51,576 nt of DNA, taken from positions 1-51,576 of the forward strand of contig NZ_BOMQ01000104.1 of the NCBI RefSeq assembly GCF_016862275.1, given 5' to 3'. The DNA is from Actinoplanes nipponensis (lineage in GTDB: Bacteria; Actinomycetota; Actinomycetes; Mycobacteriales; Micromonosporaceae). Position 1 is the first letter of the stretch, and each line of letters opens with the position of its first letter. The notes under the pieces are model-generated. The model was not told the origin of the DNA, ran no database searches, and saw nothing but the letters and a program-made list of their open reading frames with translations. Below are positions 1 to 7,561 of the stretch, piece after piece. A program made the translations under genes and the position numbers.

Positions 1-303
1 TACGGGCTGTTCATGGTCTGGTACAACGTCAGCACCGCGGCGGTCCGCCAGGCCCGGGTCGACCCGGCCGACCAGGCCGTCTCGCACGCCGCCTTCCGCA
101 CCGTCACCTGGGGTGTCATCCCGTTCGCGGCGCTGCTCGGCGGCGTGCTGGTCGAGCTGCTCACCCCGCACGTGGGCGTCCTCGACGCGGCCCGGGTCAC
201 CATGGTCGGCGGCACCCTGATCGGGGTGCTGTTCGCCTGGATCCCCCTCGCGCCCACCCACTCCCGGCTGGCCCGGGAGCGCGCCGCGGCGGGTGCCGCA
301 TGA
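1..303 (+). CDS. MFS transporter, C-terminal part (partial at window edge)
   Basis: The reading frame is open from base 1 (first codon TAC) and ends with TGA at 301-303, so about 100 residues of the C-terminus are present. A hydrophobic segment rich in Gly/Leu/Val (around residues 38-54) and a second one (around 66-83) are followed by a short polar tail, as in the last two helices of a 12-TM major facilitator. The stop overlaps the next start as ATGA. Its position at the head of a coupled biosynthetic run suggests an exporter of the product. The MFS assignment rests on the helix pattern and context only; the substrate cannot be read. Confidence 0.6.
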   Translation, partial: YGLFMVWYNVSTAAVRQARVDPADQAVSHAAFRTVTWGVIPFAALLGGVLVELLTPHVGVLDAARVTMVGGTLIGVLFAWIPLAPTHSRLARERAAAGAA

Positions 304-1733
304 GCCCGGTCGTGCTGATCACCGGCTGCTCCTCCGGGGTCGGCCTGGCCACCGCGGTACGCGCCGCGCAGGCGGGACACACCACCGTCGCCACGCTGCG
401 CGACGAGGACCGCGCGGGTCCGCTGCGGCAGGCCGCCGCCGCGGCCGGGGTGAAGCTCGAGGTACGACGCCTGGACGTCACCGACGAGGCCTCGATCGAC
501 GCCTGCCTGACCGGGGTGCTGGAGGCCCACGGCCGGCTCGACGCGCTGGTCAACAACGCCGGGCAGGCCAACACGTTCGCCTGCGTGGAGACCGCCGGGA
601 CGGCCCGCTTCCGCGCCGGCCTGGAGGTGAACCTGTTCGGCGTGGTCGCGGCGACCCGGGCCGCGCTGCCGCACCTGCGCGCCAGCCGCGGCCGGGTGGT
701 CACCGTGGGCAGCACCCGCGGGCTGATCGGCCAGCCGTTCAACGAGGCGTACTCGGCCGCCAAGTTCGCCGTCGAGGGGTTCCTGGAGAGCCTCGCGCCG
801 GTCGCGGCGAGCCAGGGCGTGCGGGTCGTGCTGGTCGAGCCGGGCCCGGTGCTGGGCACCGCGTTCGGCGCGAACTCGGGCGTCACCCGCGAGTCGCTGC
901 TCGCCGAGGCCGGCCCGTACGCCGAGGTGCTCGCCGACTACCTGGACTGGGTGGCGCGCGGCGGGCATCCGGGCGCCCAGTCCGCCGCCGAGGTGGCGGA
1001 GGTGCTGCTCCGCGCGCTCACCGACGACGCTCCCCCGTTCCGGATCATGACCAGCGCCTGGGGCGAGCGGTACGCCCGCACCAAGCTGGCCGACCCCGGC
1101 GGCGCCGCGGTCACGGCGATGACCCGGTCCTGGCTGGCCCCGCGCACCCTGCTGCTGCACCCGGGCGTGGTGCGGCGCAGCATCGAGCTGGTCACGGCGA
1201 TTCGCGAGGACCAGTGGGAGCGGCCCACCCCGTGCGCGGAGTGGACGGTGGCCGACCTCGTCACGCACATGATCCGGGAGAACCGGGGCTTCGCCGCGGC
1301 GGCCCGGGGCGAGCGGACCGTGCCGGCCGACTGGCACGCCCCGGTCGGCGTGGACCTCCGCGCCGAGTACGCCGCCTCGGCCCGCGCGGTGATCGCCGCG
1401 TTCGGGGCGGACGGCGCGCTCAGCCGTACCCTCTGGTTGCCGTTGATCCGGGACGGGATCTGCCTGCCGGCCCGGCAGGCGCTCGGTTTCCACCTGCTCG
1501 ACTACCTGGTGCACGGCTGGGACGTGGCGGCGGCGACCGGGCAGCCGGCGGCCTACGACGACGACGTGGTGGCAGCGGTCCGGGAGATCGCCGAGCGCGA
1601 CGTGCCGGACGGGCCCCGCCGGCACCGACCACAAGCGACGTTCGCGCCCGCCCGGCCGCTCCCGGACGGCGCTCCCCCGCTGCATCGCCTGCTCGGGTTC
1701 CTGGGCCGCGATCCGGGCTGGGGTCCGCGATGA
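300..1733 (+). CDS. SDR oxidoreductase fused to a maleylpyruvate-isomerase/DinB-like domain
   Basis: The 477-residue protein has two parts. Residues 1 to about 275 are a classical short-chain dehydrogenase: TGxxxGxG nucleotide-binding motif at 8-15, NNAG at 85-88, catalytic Ser138, Tyr151 and Lys155 (YxxxK). Residues from about 287 to 477 resemble the TIGR03086/mycothiol-dependent maleylpyruvate isomerase (DinB) family, with a WTVADLVTH helix and a later FHLLDYLVHGWD helix whose His residues would form the metal site. The two domains are in one frame without an internal stop. Start and stop both lie in ATGA overlaps. An NAD(P)H-dependent carbonyl/alcohol reaction is expected; the role of the C-terminal domain is unknown (thiol-dependent step or scaffold). 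Confidence 0.8.
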   Translation: MSPVVLITGCSSGVGLATAVRAAQAGHTTVATLRDEDRAGPLRQAAAAAGVKLEVRRLDVTDEASIDACLTGVLEAHGRLDALVNNAGQANTFACVETAGTARFRAGLEVNLFGVVAATRAALPHLRASRGRVVTVGSTRGLIGQPFNEAYSAAKFAVEGFLESLAPVAASQGVRVVLVEPGPVLGTAFGANSGVTRESLLAEAGPYAEVLADYLDWVARGGHPGAQSAAEVAEVLLRALTDDAPPFRIMTSAWGERYARTKLADPGGAAVTAMTRSWLAPRTLLLHPGVVRRSIELVTAIREDQWERPTPCAEWTVADLVTHMIRENRGFAAAARGERTVPADWHAPVGVDLRAEYAASARAVIAAFGADGALSRTLWLPLIRDGICLPARQALGFHLLDYLVHGWDVAAATGQPAAYDDDVVAAVREIAERDVPDGPRRHRPQATFAPARPLPDGAPPLHRLLGFLGRDPGWGPR

Positions 1734-3070
1734 CCGCGCCCGGCGTGCTCGCCGAGTTCCTGGCCGCGGCCCGGGTGCACGCCGACCGTCCCGCGATCCG
1801 GGCGGACGGCGTGGAGCTCACCTACGCCGACCTCGCCGCCCGGGTGACCGCGTTCACCGGCCGGACCGGCGTGATCGTCGTCCCGGCCGGCCACGACGCG
1901 GACACCGTGACCGCGCTGTTCGGGGCGTGGGCCGCCGGCGGCACCTACTGCCCGGTCGACCCCGGCTTCCCCGCGCAGCGGCGGGCGGCGATGGAGCGGG
2001 CCGTCCGGGATCACGCCGACCCGGCGACGGCGTACATCCTGTTCACCTCGGGCTCCACCGGCGAGCCGAAACCGGTGGTGACGCCGCACCGGGCGATCGC
2101 CACGACCGTGCGGGCCCTGCGCGAGCTGTTCGCCATCACCCCGGACGACCGGGTCCTGCAGTTCGCGTCGCTCAACTGGGACACCTGTTTCGAGGAGATC
2201 CTGCCGGCGCTGACCGGCGGGGCGTGCCTGGTGTTCCACCCGGACGCGCACCGCGGGTCGTTCCCCCGGTTCCTGCGGATGGTCGCCCGCGAAAGGATCA
2301 CCGTGCTGGACCTGCCGACCGCGTTCTGGCACGAGCTGGTGGGGCACCTGCACGACTCCGGCGAGGCGCTGCCGGCGTGCGTGCGGCTCGTGGTGATCGG
2401 CGGGGAGGCCGCCGCGCCGGGCAAGGTCGCGCAGTGGTCGGCCCGGCCGACCGGGCACGCGCGGCTGCTCAACACGTACGGGTGCACGGAGACGACCCTG
2501 ATCACGCACGCCGTGGAGCTGCGCGCAGCGCTGGACCCGGCGGCGCCGGTGCCGATCGGCCGGGCCCTGCCGCACGTGGTCGAGCGCCTGGGCGACGGCG
2601 GCGAACTGCTGATCGGCGGGCCGGCGCTGGCCGACGGCTATCTCGGCCGGCCGGCGGCGACCGCGGAACGGTTCGTCACGGTCGCCGGGCAACGCTTCTT
2701 CCGCACCGGCGACCGGGTGTCGCGCGACAGCGACGGCGTGCTCACCCACCGCGGCCGGGTCGACCACGAGGTGAAGATCCGCGGCGTCCGGGTCGACCCG
2801 GCCGAGGTGGAGGCCCACCTCACCGGCCATCCCGGGGTGCGCGCGGCCCTGGTCACCGGGGTCACGGTGGCCGGGCGCACGGCGCTCGCGGCCTACGTCG
2901 TGCCCCGGGCCGGCACGTCCGGCACCGGGCTGCCGGACCGGATCGCCGCGCACCTGCGCGGGCGGGTCCCGGCCCATCTGGTTCCCAGTCACATCCACGT
3001 CGTGGCCGCGCTCGCCTACACGGCGAGCGGCAAGGTCGATCGGCGCGCAAGCAAGGAGATGCTGCCATGA
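1730..3070 (+). CDS. Stand-alone NRPS-type adenylation enzyme (compact form)
   Basis: This 446-residue protein has the core motifs of amino-acid adenylation domains: A3 P-loop TSGSTGEPK (about 106-114), A4 with Asp151 at the amino-group-binding position, A5 NTYGCTETT, A7 FRTGD, A8 GRVDHEVKIRGVRVDP and the A10 lysine at 435 (TASGKVDRR). It should form aminoacyl-AMP and load the carrier protein encoded next. Two features are odd. Only about 30 residues separate A2 (GGTYCPVD) from A3, where 60 or more are usual, so a subdomain seems lost; and the P-loop reads EPKP instead of xPKG. By hand alignment the selectivity code is about D-T-E-A-V-G-T-L-I-K; the acidic third position recalls ornithine/arginine codes, which is a weak hint. 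The start was chosen at the ATGA overlap, although the frame stays open upstream. Confidence 0.85.
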   Translation: MTAPGVLAEFLAAARVHADRPAIRADGVELTYADLAARVTAFTGRTGVIVVPAGHDADTVTALFGAWAAGGTYCPVDPGFPAQRRAAMERAVRDHADPATAYILFTSGSTGEPKPVVTPHRAIATTVRALRELFAITPDDRVLQFASLNWDTCFEEILPALTGGACLVFHPDAHRGSFPRFLRMVARERITVLDLPTAFWHELVGHLHDSGEALPACVRLVVIGGEAAAPGKVAQWSARPTGHARLLNTYGCTETTLITHAVELRAALDPAAPVPIGRALPHVVERLGDGGELLIGGPALADGYLGRPAATAERFVTVAGQRFFRTGDRVSRDSDGVLTHRGRVDHEVKIRGVRVDPAEVEAHLTGHPGVRAALVTGVTVAGRTALAAYVVPRAGTSGTGLPDRIAAHLRGRVPAHLVPSHIHVVAALAYTASGKVDRRASKEMLP

Positions 3071-3288
3071 ACGTCTACCAGGCGACCGTGCTGTTCCGGC
3101 GGGTGCTGGAGAACCCGCAGGTCACCGCCGAGTCCGACTTCTTCCACGCGGGCGGCGACTCGCTGCTGGCGACCCGCGTGCTCAGCGCCGTGGCCCGCGA
3201 GTACGGCGTCGAGCTGACCTTCGAGGACTTCCTGCTCGCGCCCACCCCGGCCGCGCTGGCCAGCACGGTCACGGGCGGCCCCCGGTGA
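3067..3288 (+). CDS. Peptidyl/acyl carrier protein
   Basis: This is a 73-residue free-standing thiolation domain. The motif FFHAGGDSLLATR places the phosphopantetheine-accepting serine at residue 32, and helices either side fit the four-helix carrier fold. It starts by ATGA overlap with the adenylation enzyme and ends by GTGA overlap with the amine oxidase, so stoichiometric translation with its partners is likely. The GGDSL form is typical of peptidyl carriers. Its cargo is presumably the amino acid activated by the preceding enzyme. No phosphopantetheinyl transferase is visible in the window. Confidence 0.9.
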   Translation: MNVYQATVLFRRVLENPQVTAESDFFHAGGDSLLATRVLSAVAREYGVELTFEDFLLAPTPAALASTVTGGPR

Positions 3289-4628
3289 GCGTGGTGGTGG
3301 TCGGCGCGGGGCTGGCCGGCCTGACCGCCGCGGCCGACCTGGCCGCCGCGGGCGTGGAGATCACCGTGCTGGAGGCGCGGGACCGCGTCGGCGGGCGCAC
3401 CCACGGCATCGAGGTGGCGCCCGGGGCGTGGGCCGACGGCGGGGCGGCCTACCTCGGCGACCGGCACACCGAGCTGCACAAGCTGATGGCCGGCCTCGGG
3501 CTCGCGGCGACGCCCACCGCGATGGACGGGGGCAGCCGCTTCGCGCTCGGCGGCGGCGAGAAGACCCGGGCCGGCCGGTTCCCGCCGCTCAACGCCGTCG
3601 CCCTCGGCGAGCTGTTCGACCTGCTCTACGACCTGACCGCCCGGGTCCGGCCGGACGCGCCGTGGCTGACCCCGGGCGCCGCCGGCCTGGACGCCGTCAC
3701 GGCCGCCGAGTGGGCCGCCGGCGCCCTGCGCCATCCGGACGCGCGGCTGTTCTTCCCCCTGTTCCTGGGCGAGATGATGGCCGCCGACCCGGCCTCGGTG
3801 TCGGTCCTGCACATGGCGCTGTACCTGCGCTCCGGCGGCGGGATCCGCTACCTCAACGCGTTCTCCGGCGGCGCGCAGCAGGACCGGGTGCTCGGCGGCG
3901 CCCACCAGATCGCCGAGCGGCTCGCCGCGCAGCTGGGCGCCCGGGTCCGGCTGAACCGGCCGGTGCGGGCGATCCGGCAGGACGGCGGCGGGGTGAGCGT
4001 GCACACCGGCGACGGCGAGGAGCACCGCGCCGACGCGGTGGTGGTCGCCGTGCCGCCGCTGCTGGCCCAGTCGATCGACTACCGGCCGGGGCTGCCGGCG
4101 CCCCGGGCCACCACGGCAACCGGTCGGGGCTGCGCGGTGAAGGTGCAGCTGGTCTACCGGGAGCCGTACTGGCACGCGCACGGGCTGTCGGGCTGGTCGG
4201 TGAGCGCCACCGGGCCGCTGCTGTCCACGGTGGACGACTCGCCGCCCGACGCCGGCGCCGGCGTGCTCACCGGCTTCGTGACCGGCGCGGAGGCGTACCG
4301 GTTCGCGGCCCTGGACCCGGCGGCCCGCGAGGCCGAGACGCTGCGCCAGGTCGGCGAGCTGTTCCCCGGGCTGCCGCCGCCGGACGCCGTGCACGTCAGC
4401 GACTGGGTGAACGAGCCGTACAGCCGGGGCTGCTACGCGGCCGTGTTCGGCCCCGGCGACTGGCTGCGGCTCGGCCCGGGGCTGCGCACCCCGCACGGGC
4501 GCGTGCACTGGGCCGGCACGGAGACGAGCACCGAGTTCTTCGGGCTCATGGAGGGCGCCATCCGCTCCGGACACCGGGTGGCCGCAGAGGTCCTGTCCAG
4601 CCACGCGACCTTATGGAGAGAGCCATGA
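3285..4628 (+). CDS. Flavin monoamine oxidase family protein
   Basis: The 447-residue protein begins with GTG inside a GTGA overlap. The N-terminal Rossmann motif GAGLAGL (7-13), the following ARDRVGGRTHG and the C-terminal WAGTET...MEGAIRSG segment are diagnostic of the MAO/polyamine-oxidase flavoprotein family. The stretch PYSRGCY places Cys383 where human MAO carries its 8-alpha-S-cysteinyl FAD, so covalent flavin is likely. It would oxidise an amine or amino acid to imine with O2. Sandwiched between a carrier protein and a ligase, it may act on the carrier-bound aminoacyl group or on a free amine released later; that choice is inference. Confidence 0.88.
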   Translation: MSVVVVGAGLAGLTAAADLAAAGVEITVLEARDRVGGRTHGIEVAPGAWADGGAAYLGDRHTELHKLMAGLGLAATPTAMDGGSRFALGGGEKTRAGRFPPLNAVALGELFDLLYDLTARVRPDAPWLTPGAAGLDAVTAAEWAAGALRHPDARLFFPLFLGEMMAADPASVSVLHMALYLRSGGGIRYLNAFSGGAQQDRVLGGAHQIAERLAAQLGARVRLNRPVRAIRQDGGGVSVHTGDGEEHRADAVVVAVPPLLAQSIDYRPGLPAPRATTATGRGCAVKVQLVYREPYWHAHGLSGWSVSATGPLLSTVDDSPPDAGAGVLTGFVTGAEAYRFAALDPAAREAETLRQVGELFPGLPPPDAVHVSDWVNEPYSRGCYAAVFGPGDWLRLGPGLRTPHGRVHWAGTETSTEFFGLMEGAIRSGHRVAAEVLSSHATLWREP

Positions 4629-6334
4629 CCGACAGCCCGATCGCCCCGCTGAGCGTCCGTGAGCGGTTCATGACCGAGCCCGGCCTGGGCGCCGGCAACT
4701 TCCTGGACCACGCCGTGCGGGACAACCCGAACCGGGCGGCGCCGCTGATCTACACCCACGGCGTCGACCACCACGGCCAGGTGACGCTGCGCGGGCACAG
4801 CCTGCTCGACCTGGCCGCCCTGCGCGACCGGTACGCCCGGTGGTACCGGGCCAACGGGGTCCGCGCCGGCGACCCGGTGGGCATCGTGGTCGCCGAGGGG
4901 CTGGAGCCGCTGCTGCACTACCTGGCCCTGACCGCGCTGGGCGCCGTCCCCGCGATGATCAACGACGCGATGCGGCTCGACGTGATGCTGCGCTACCTGG
5001 AGCACGTCGGCGTCGTGGGCGTGGTCGCCGACGACACCACGCGGCTCGCGTCGGCGTACCGGGCGGACCCGGCCGGGCGGCCCCGGTTCCTGGCGCTGGC
5101 CGCCGAGGTGCAGGCGTTCGACGACGCGGGGGCGGCACTGCCGGAGCAGTACCCGTACCGGCACGGTCCCGACGACGTGTGCGCGCTGATCCACTCGTCG
5201 GGCACGACCGGCAGCCCGAAGGCCACCATCCTCGGGCACCGCAGCTTCTGGGACGGCAAGCAGCCGCGGATGACCCGGTTCCCGGCCGAGCCGTACGACC
5301 GGCTGATGTCGCTGATGCCGCACACGCACGCCGGCGGGCTGAGCTACTTCCTCACCGCGATCCTGCTCGGCCTGCCCACGGTGGTGATGGGCGACTGGCG
5401 CCGCGCGGTGGTGGAGCCGGTCATGGAGGCGTTCCAGCCGACCATGCTGGCCTCGTTCCCGCGGACCTTCGTGGAGCTGGCCACCGGTGAGCTGCCGGTG
5501 CGCGGCGCGGCCCGGGTGCACTCGTGGTTCAACACCGGCGACTCCGCGCACTACGGCCACATCCGGCGGCTGGTCGGGCTGGGCGAGCGGCCGGCCGGGC
5601 TGGTGGCGGCCTGGCTGCTGCCGAAGGGGCACGCGGCGGGCACGGCGCTGCCGGGCTCGCAGTTCGTCGACGGCCTCGGCTCCTCCGAGATGGGCATGGC
5701 CCTGTTCGGCGGGCTCACCACCCCGGAGACGCCCCGCAACGACCGGTGCGTCGGCCGGCCGCAGGAGGCGGTGATCAGGGCGGCGGTGCTCGACGAGGAC
5801 GGCGCCGAGCTGCCGGACGGCACGGTCGGTCTGCTCGGGGTCATCACGCCCTCACGCACCCCGGGATACTGGAAGAACCCGCGGCTCACCGCGAGCTTCG
5901 AGCTCAACGGCTTCTGGCTGACCGGCGACGTGGCCCGCCGGGACGGCGAGGGCAACTACTACCACCTGGACCGTACGGTCGACGTGATCGACACCCTGGC
6001 CGGGCCGGTCTACAGCCTGCCCATCGAGGAGGTGCTGATCGCCGACTGCGCCGACCTGGTCCAGGACTGCTCGGTGGTCGGCGTCCCGGCGCCGGACGGC
6101 CACGGCCAGCTCCCCATCGCCGTGGTCCGGTTGTCGGCCGGCGCGACCGCCGCCACCGCGGAGCTGGTGCTGGAGAAGGCGAACAAGGAGCTGGCCGCGG
6201 CCGGGCTGGCCGCGCTCGCCGCGGTGGTGATCGCCCGGACCGCCGCGGACTTCCCGCTCGGGCCGACCGGGAAGGTGCTCAAGCGGGAGCTGCGCACCCG
6301 GCACGCGGGCATGTTCCACGACGACGACCGGTGA
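4625..6334 (+). CDS. AMP-forming acyl-CoA synthetase/ligase family protein
   Basis: The 569-residue protein is a class I adenylate-forming enzyme. The P-loop HSSGTTGSPK lies at about 190-199, the A5-like region is DGLGSSEMG, the A7-like motif is FWLTGDVA and the C-terminal catalytic lysine is K550 (GPTGK). The hinge region normally reading GRxDxxIKxxGxRV is degenerate here (DRTVDVIDTLAGPVYSLPIEE), losing the usual Lys and Gly. It would activate a carboxylic acid for thioester or amide formation. As the last gene of the coupled run it is followed by a GC hairpin. The substrate is not predictable. Confidence 0.85.
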   Translation: MTDSPIAPLSVRERFMTEPGLGAGNFLDHAVRDNPNRAAPLIYTHGVDHHGQVTLRGHSLLDLAALRDRYARWYRANGVRAGDPVGIVVAEGLEPLLHYLALTALGAVPAMINDAMRLDVMLRYLEHVGVVGVVADDTTRLASAYRADPAGRPRFLALAAEVQAFDDAGAALPEQYPYRHGPDDVCALIHSSGTTGSPKATILGHRSFWDGKQPRMTRFPAEPYDRLMSLMPHTHAGGLSYFLTAILLGLPTVVMGDWRRAVVEPVMEAFQPTMLASFPRTFVELATGELPVRGAARVHSWFNTGDSAHYGHIRRLVGLGERPAGLVAAWLLPKGHAAGTALPGSQFVDGLGSSEMGMALFGGLTTPETPRNDRCVGRPQEAVIRAAVLDEDGAELPDGTVGLLGVITPSRTPGYWKNPRLTASFELNGFWLTGDVARRDGEGNYYHLDRTVDVIDTLAGPVYSLPIEEVLIADCADLVQDCSVVGVPAPDGHGQLPIAVVRLSAGATAATAELVLEKANKELAAAGLAALAAVVIARTAADFPLGPTGKVLKRELRTRHAGMFHDDDR

Positions 6335-6348
6335 CCGCCCGGGCCGTC

Positions 6349-6371
6349 GCGGCGCCCCTCGCGGGCGCCGC
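6349..6371. terminator. GC-rich hairpin between convergent genes
   Basis: A perfect 9-bp stem (GCGGCGCCC paired with GGGCGCCGC) closes a 5-base loop, 15 bases after the ligase stop and just before the convergent metalloprotease stop. There is no T-run, as is common in actinomycetes. It could serve both directions. Confidence 0.55.
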
Positions 6372-6383
6372 GGCGGCGCCCGG

Positions 6384-7481
6384 TCAGGACAGGAAGCCGC
6401 CGTACCGGCCGGCCAGGATGGCGTTCTTCTGGGCCTGGCTGAAGTGGGTGTCTGGGTAGTTGTAGAAGGAGGCGGACATGGGCGTGCCGTCCGTGGAGGT
6501 GGAGTCGGGCAGGCCGAACGCGTGGCCGAGCTCGTGCACCATGCCGCCGTACCAGCGGTTCATCGGCCCGTTGACGCCGGCCGCGCCGTCCGCGTCGTGG
6601 CCGCTGAGGAGCACCCAGCCGGTGCTGGCGCCGCCGCCGGACTGCCCGGGGTCCTCGGCGCTGATCTCGCCGACGCACAGCCACCGGCTGTCCGGGTTGG
6701 CGATGCCGAACCGGCGCATCAGCTCCTGCTGCATGTTGGCGACCACGCACCAGTAGCGGTCGCCGCCGGGCTCGCAGTTGGTGGAGATGTACCACTGCCG
6801 GTCGTGTTCGCCGTTGACCACCTCGACGACGGTGTTGTTGAGCGCGAAGGTCCGGCCGAGCTCCTGCTTGTAGTAGCGCTGGGCCTCGCGCACGACGGCG
6901 GCGATGCCGTCCGGGTAGCGCTGGTCGTAGGTGACGTCGGTGGGCTTGAGCCAGAACACCCGGACGGTCCTGACGGCGGCCGGCCCGGTGGGCGTCGGCG
7001 TCGGGCTGGTCGGCGGGGTCGTCACCGTGGGGGTGGGCGTCGGGGTGGCCGGGGTGCTCGGGGTCGTCGAGCCGGTGCAGGCCACCCCGTTGAGGGTGAA
7101 CGCGGTCGGCACCGGGTTGGCGCCGGTCCACGAGCCGTTGAAACCGAACGAGGCGCTGCCGCCGGTGGCGAGCGCGGCGTTGTACGAGGCGTTGACGGCA
7201 CTCACCGCGGCGCCGCTCTGCGTCACCGTGGCGTTCCACGCCTGGGTGACCGTCTGCCCGGCGCCGAACGACCAGCGCAGCGTCCAGCCGGTGAGCGGGT
7301 CGCCGAGGTTGGTGACGGCCACGGTGGCGCCGAAGCCGCCCTGCCACTGCGAGCTGACCGTGTACGACACCCGGCAGCCGGCCGCGGCGGCGCCGGCCGC
7401 CGTGGCCGTGACGGCCGCCGTGGCGCCCAGCGCGGCCGCCAGGGCGACCGCCGTCAGGCTGCGGGATCTTCGAAGAGACAT
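6384..7481 (-). CDS. Secreted CBM2-linked zinc metallopeptidase (metzincin-like)
   Basis: This is a 365-residue exported protein. Residues 1 to about 33 are a twin-Arg-containing or Sec-like signal peptide (MSLRRSRSL then an Ala-rich core). A family 2 carbohydrate-binding module follows (Cys36 to a second Cys near 135, with QW, GWTLRW and AW tryptophans), then a Thr/Pro linker, then a peptidase domain with HELGHAFGLPD at 316-326 (HExxHxxGxxD zinc motif) and a TPM segment at about 333-335 that may be the Met-turn. It should bind cellulose or chitin and cleave protein outside the cell. The start at 7481 is preceded by GGGAGGA. It is divergent from the GH43 gene across a LacI-type operator. The peptidase family was not identified. 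Confidence 0.85.
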   Translation of the reverse strand: MSLRRSRSLTAVALAAALGATAAVTATAAGAAAAGCRVSYTVSSQWQGGFGATVAVTNLGDPLTGWTLRWSFGAGQTVTQAWNATVTQSGAAVSAVNASYNAALATGGSASFGFNGSWTGANPVPTAFTLNGVACTGSTTPSTPATPTPTPTVTTPPTSPTPTPTGPAAVRTVRVFWLKPTDVTYDQRYPDGIAAVVREAQRYYKQELGRTFALNNTVVEVVNGEHDRQWYISTNCEPGGDRYWCVVANMQQELMRRFGIANPDSRWLCVGEISAEDPGQSGGGASTGWVLLSGHDADGAAGVNGPMNRWYGGMVHELGHAFGLPDSTSTDGTPMSASFYNYPDTHFSQAQKNAILAGRYGGFLS

Positions 7482-7492
7482 GGCTTCCTCCC

Positions 7493-7521
7493 GTGACATC
7501 ACATCGATCTGTGTCTATCAT
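7493..7521 (+). promoter_or_regulatory. Promoter of the CBM2-GH43 gene
   Basis: GTGACA (7493-7498) and TATCAT (7516-7521) are separated by 17 bases, a good housekeeping-sigma match. Transcription would begin near 7528, directly at the operator that follows. Confidence 0.6.
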
Positions 7522-7530
7522 CATGCCCAC

Positions 7531-7544
7531 CGAAAACGTTTTCG
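7531..7544. promoter_or_regulatory. LacI-family operator O1
   Basis: CGAAAACGTTTTCG is a perfect 14-bp palindrome in the intergenic region between the divergent metalloprotease and GH43 genes. It lies at the predicted +1 of the plus-strand promoter and near the likely -35 of the opposite gene. The same core recurs at 10161 and 15493 in this locus. The likely binder is the LacI-family protein encoded at 9040-10074. Confidence 0.8.
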
Positions 7545-7561
7545 CAAGGGGGAGGACGGAC

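Noticed and set aside
293..1729. Upstream extension of the adenylation enzyme frame
   Set aside because: The SDR fusion occupies this DNA in another frame with clear motifs, and the ATGA junction at 1730 gives the adenylation start; the extension is Arg/Gly-rich shadow.
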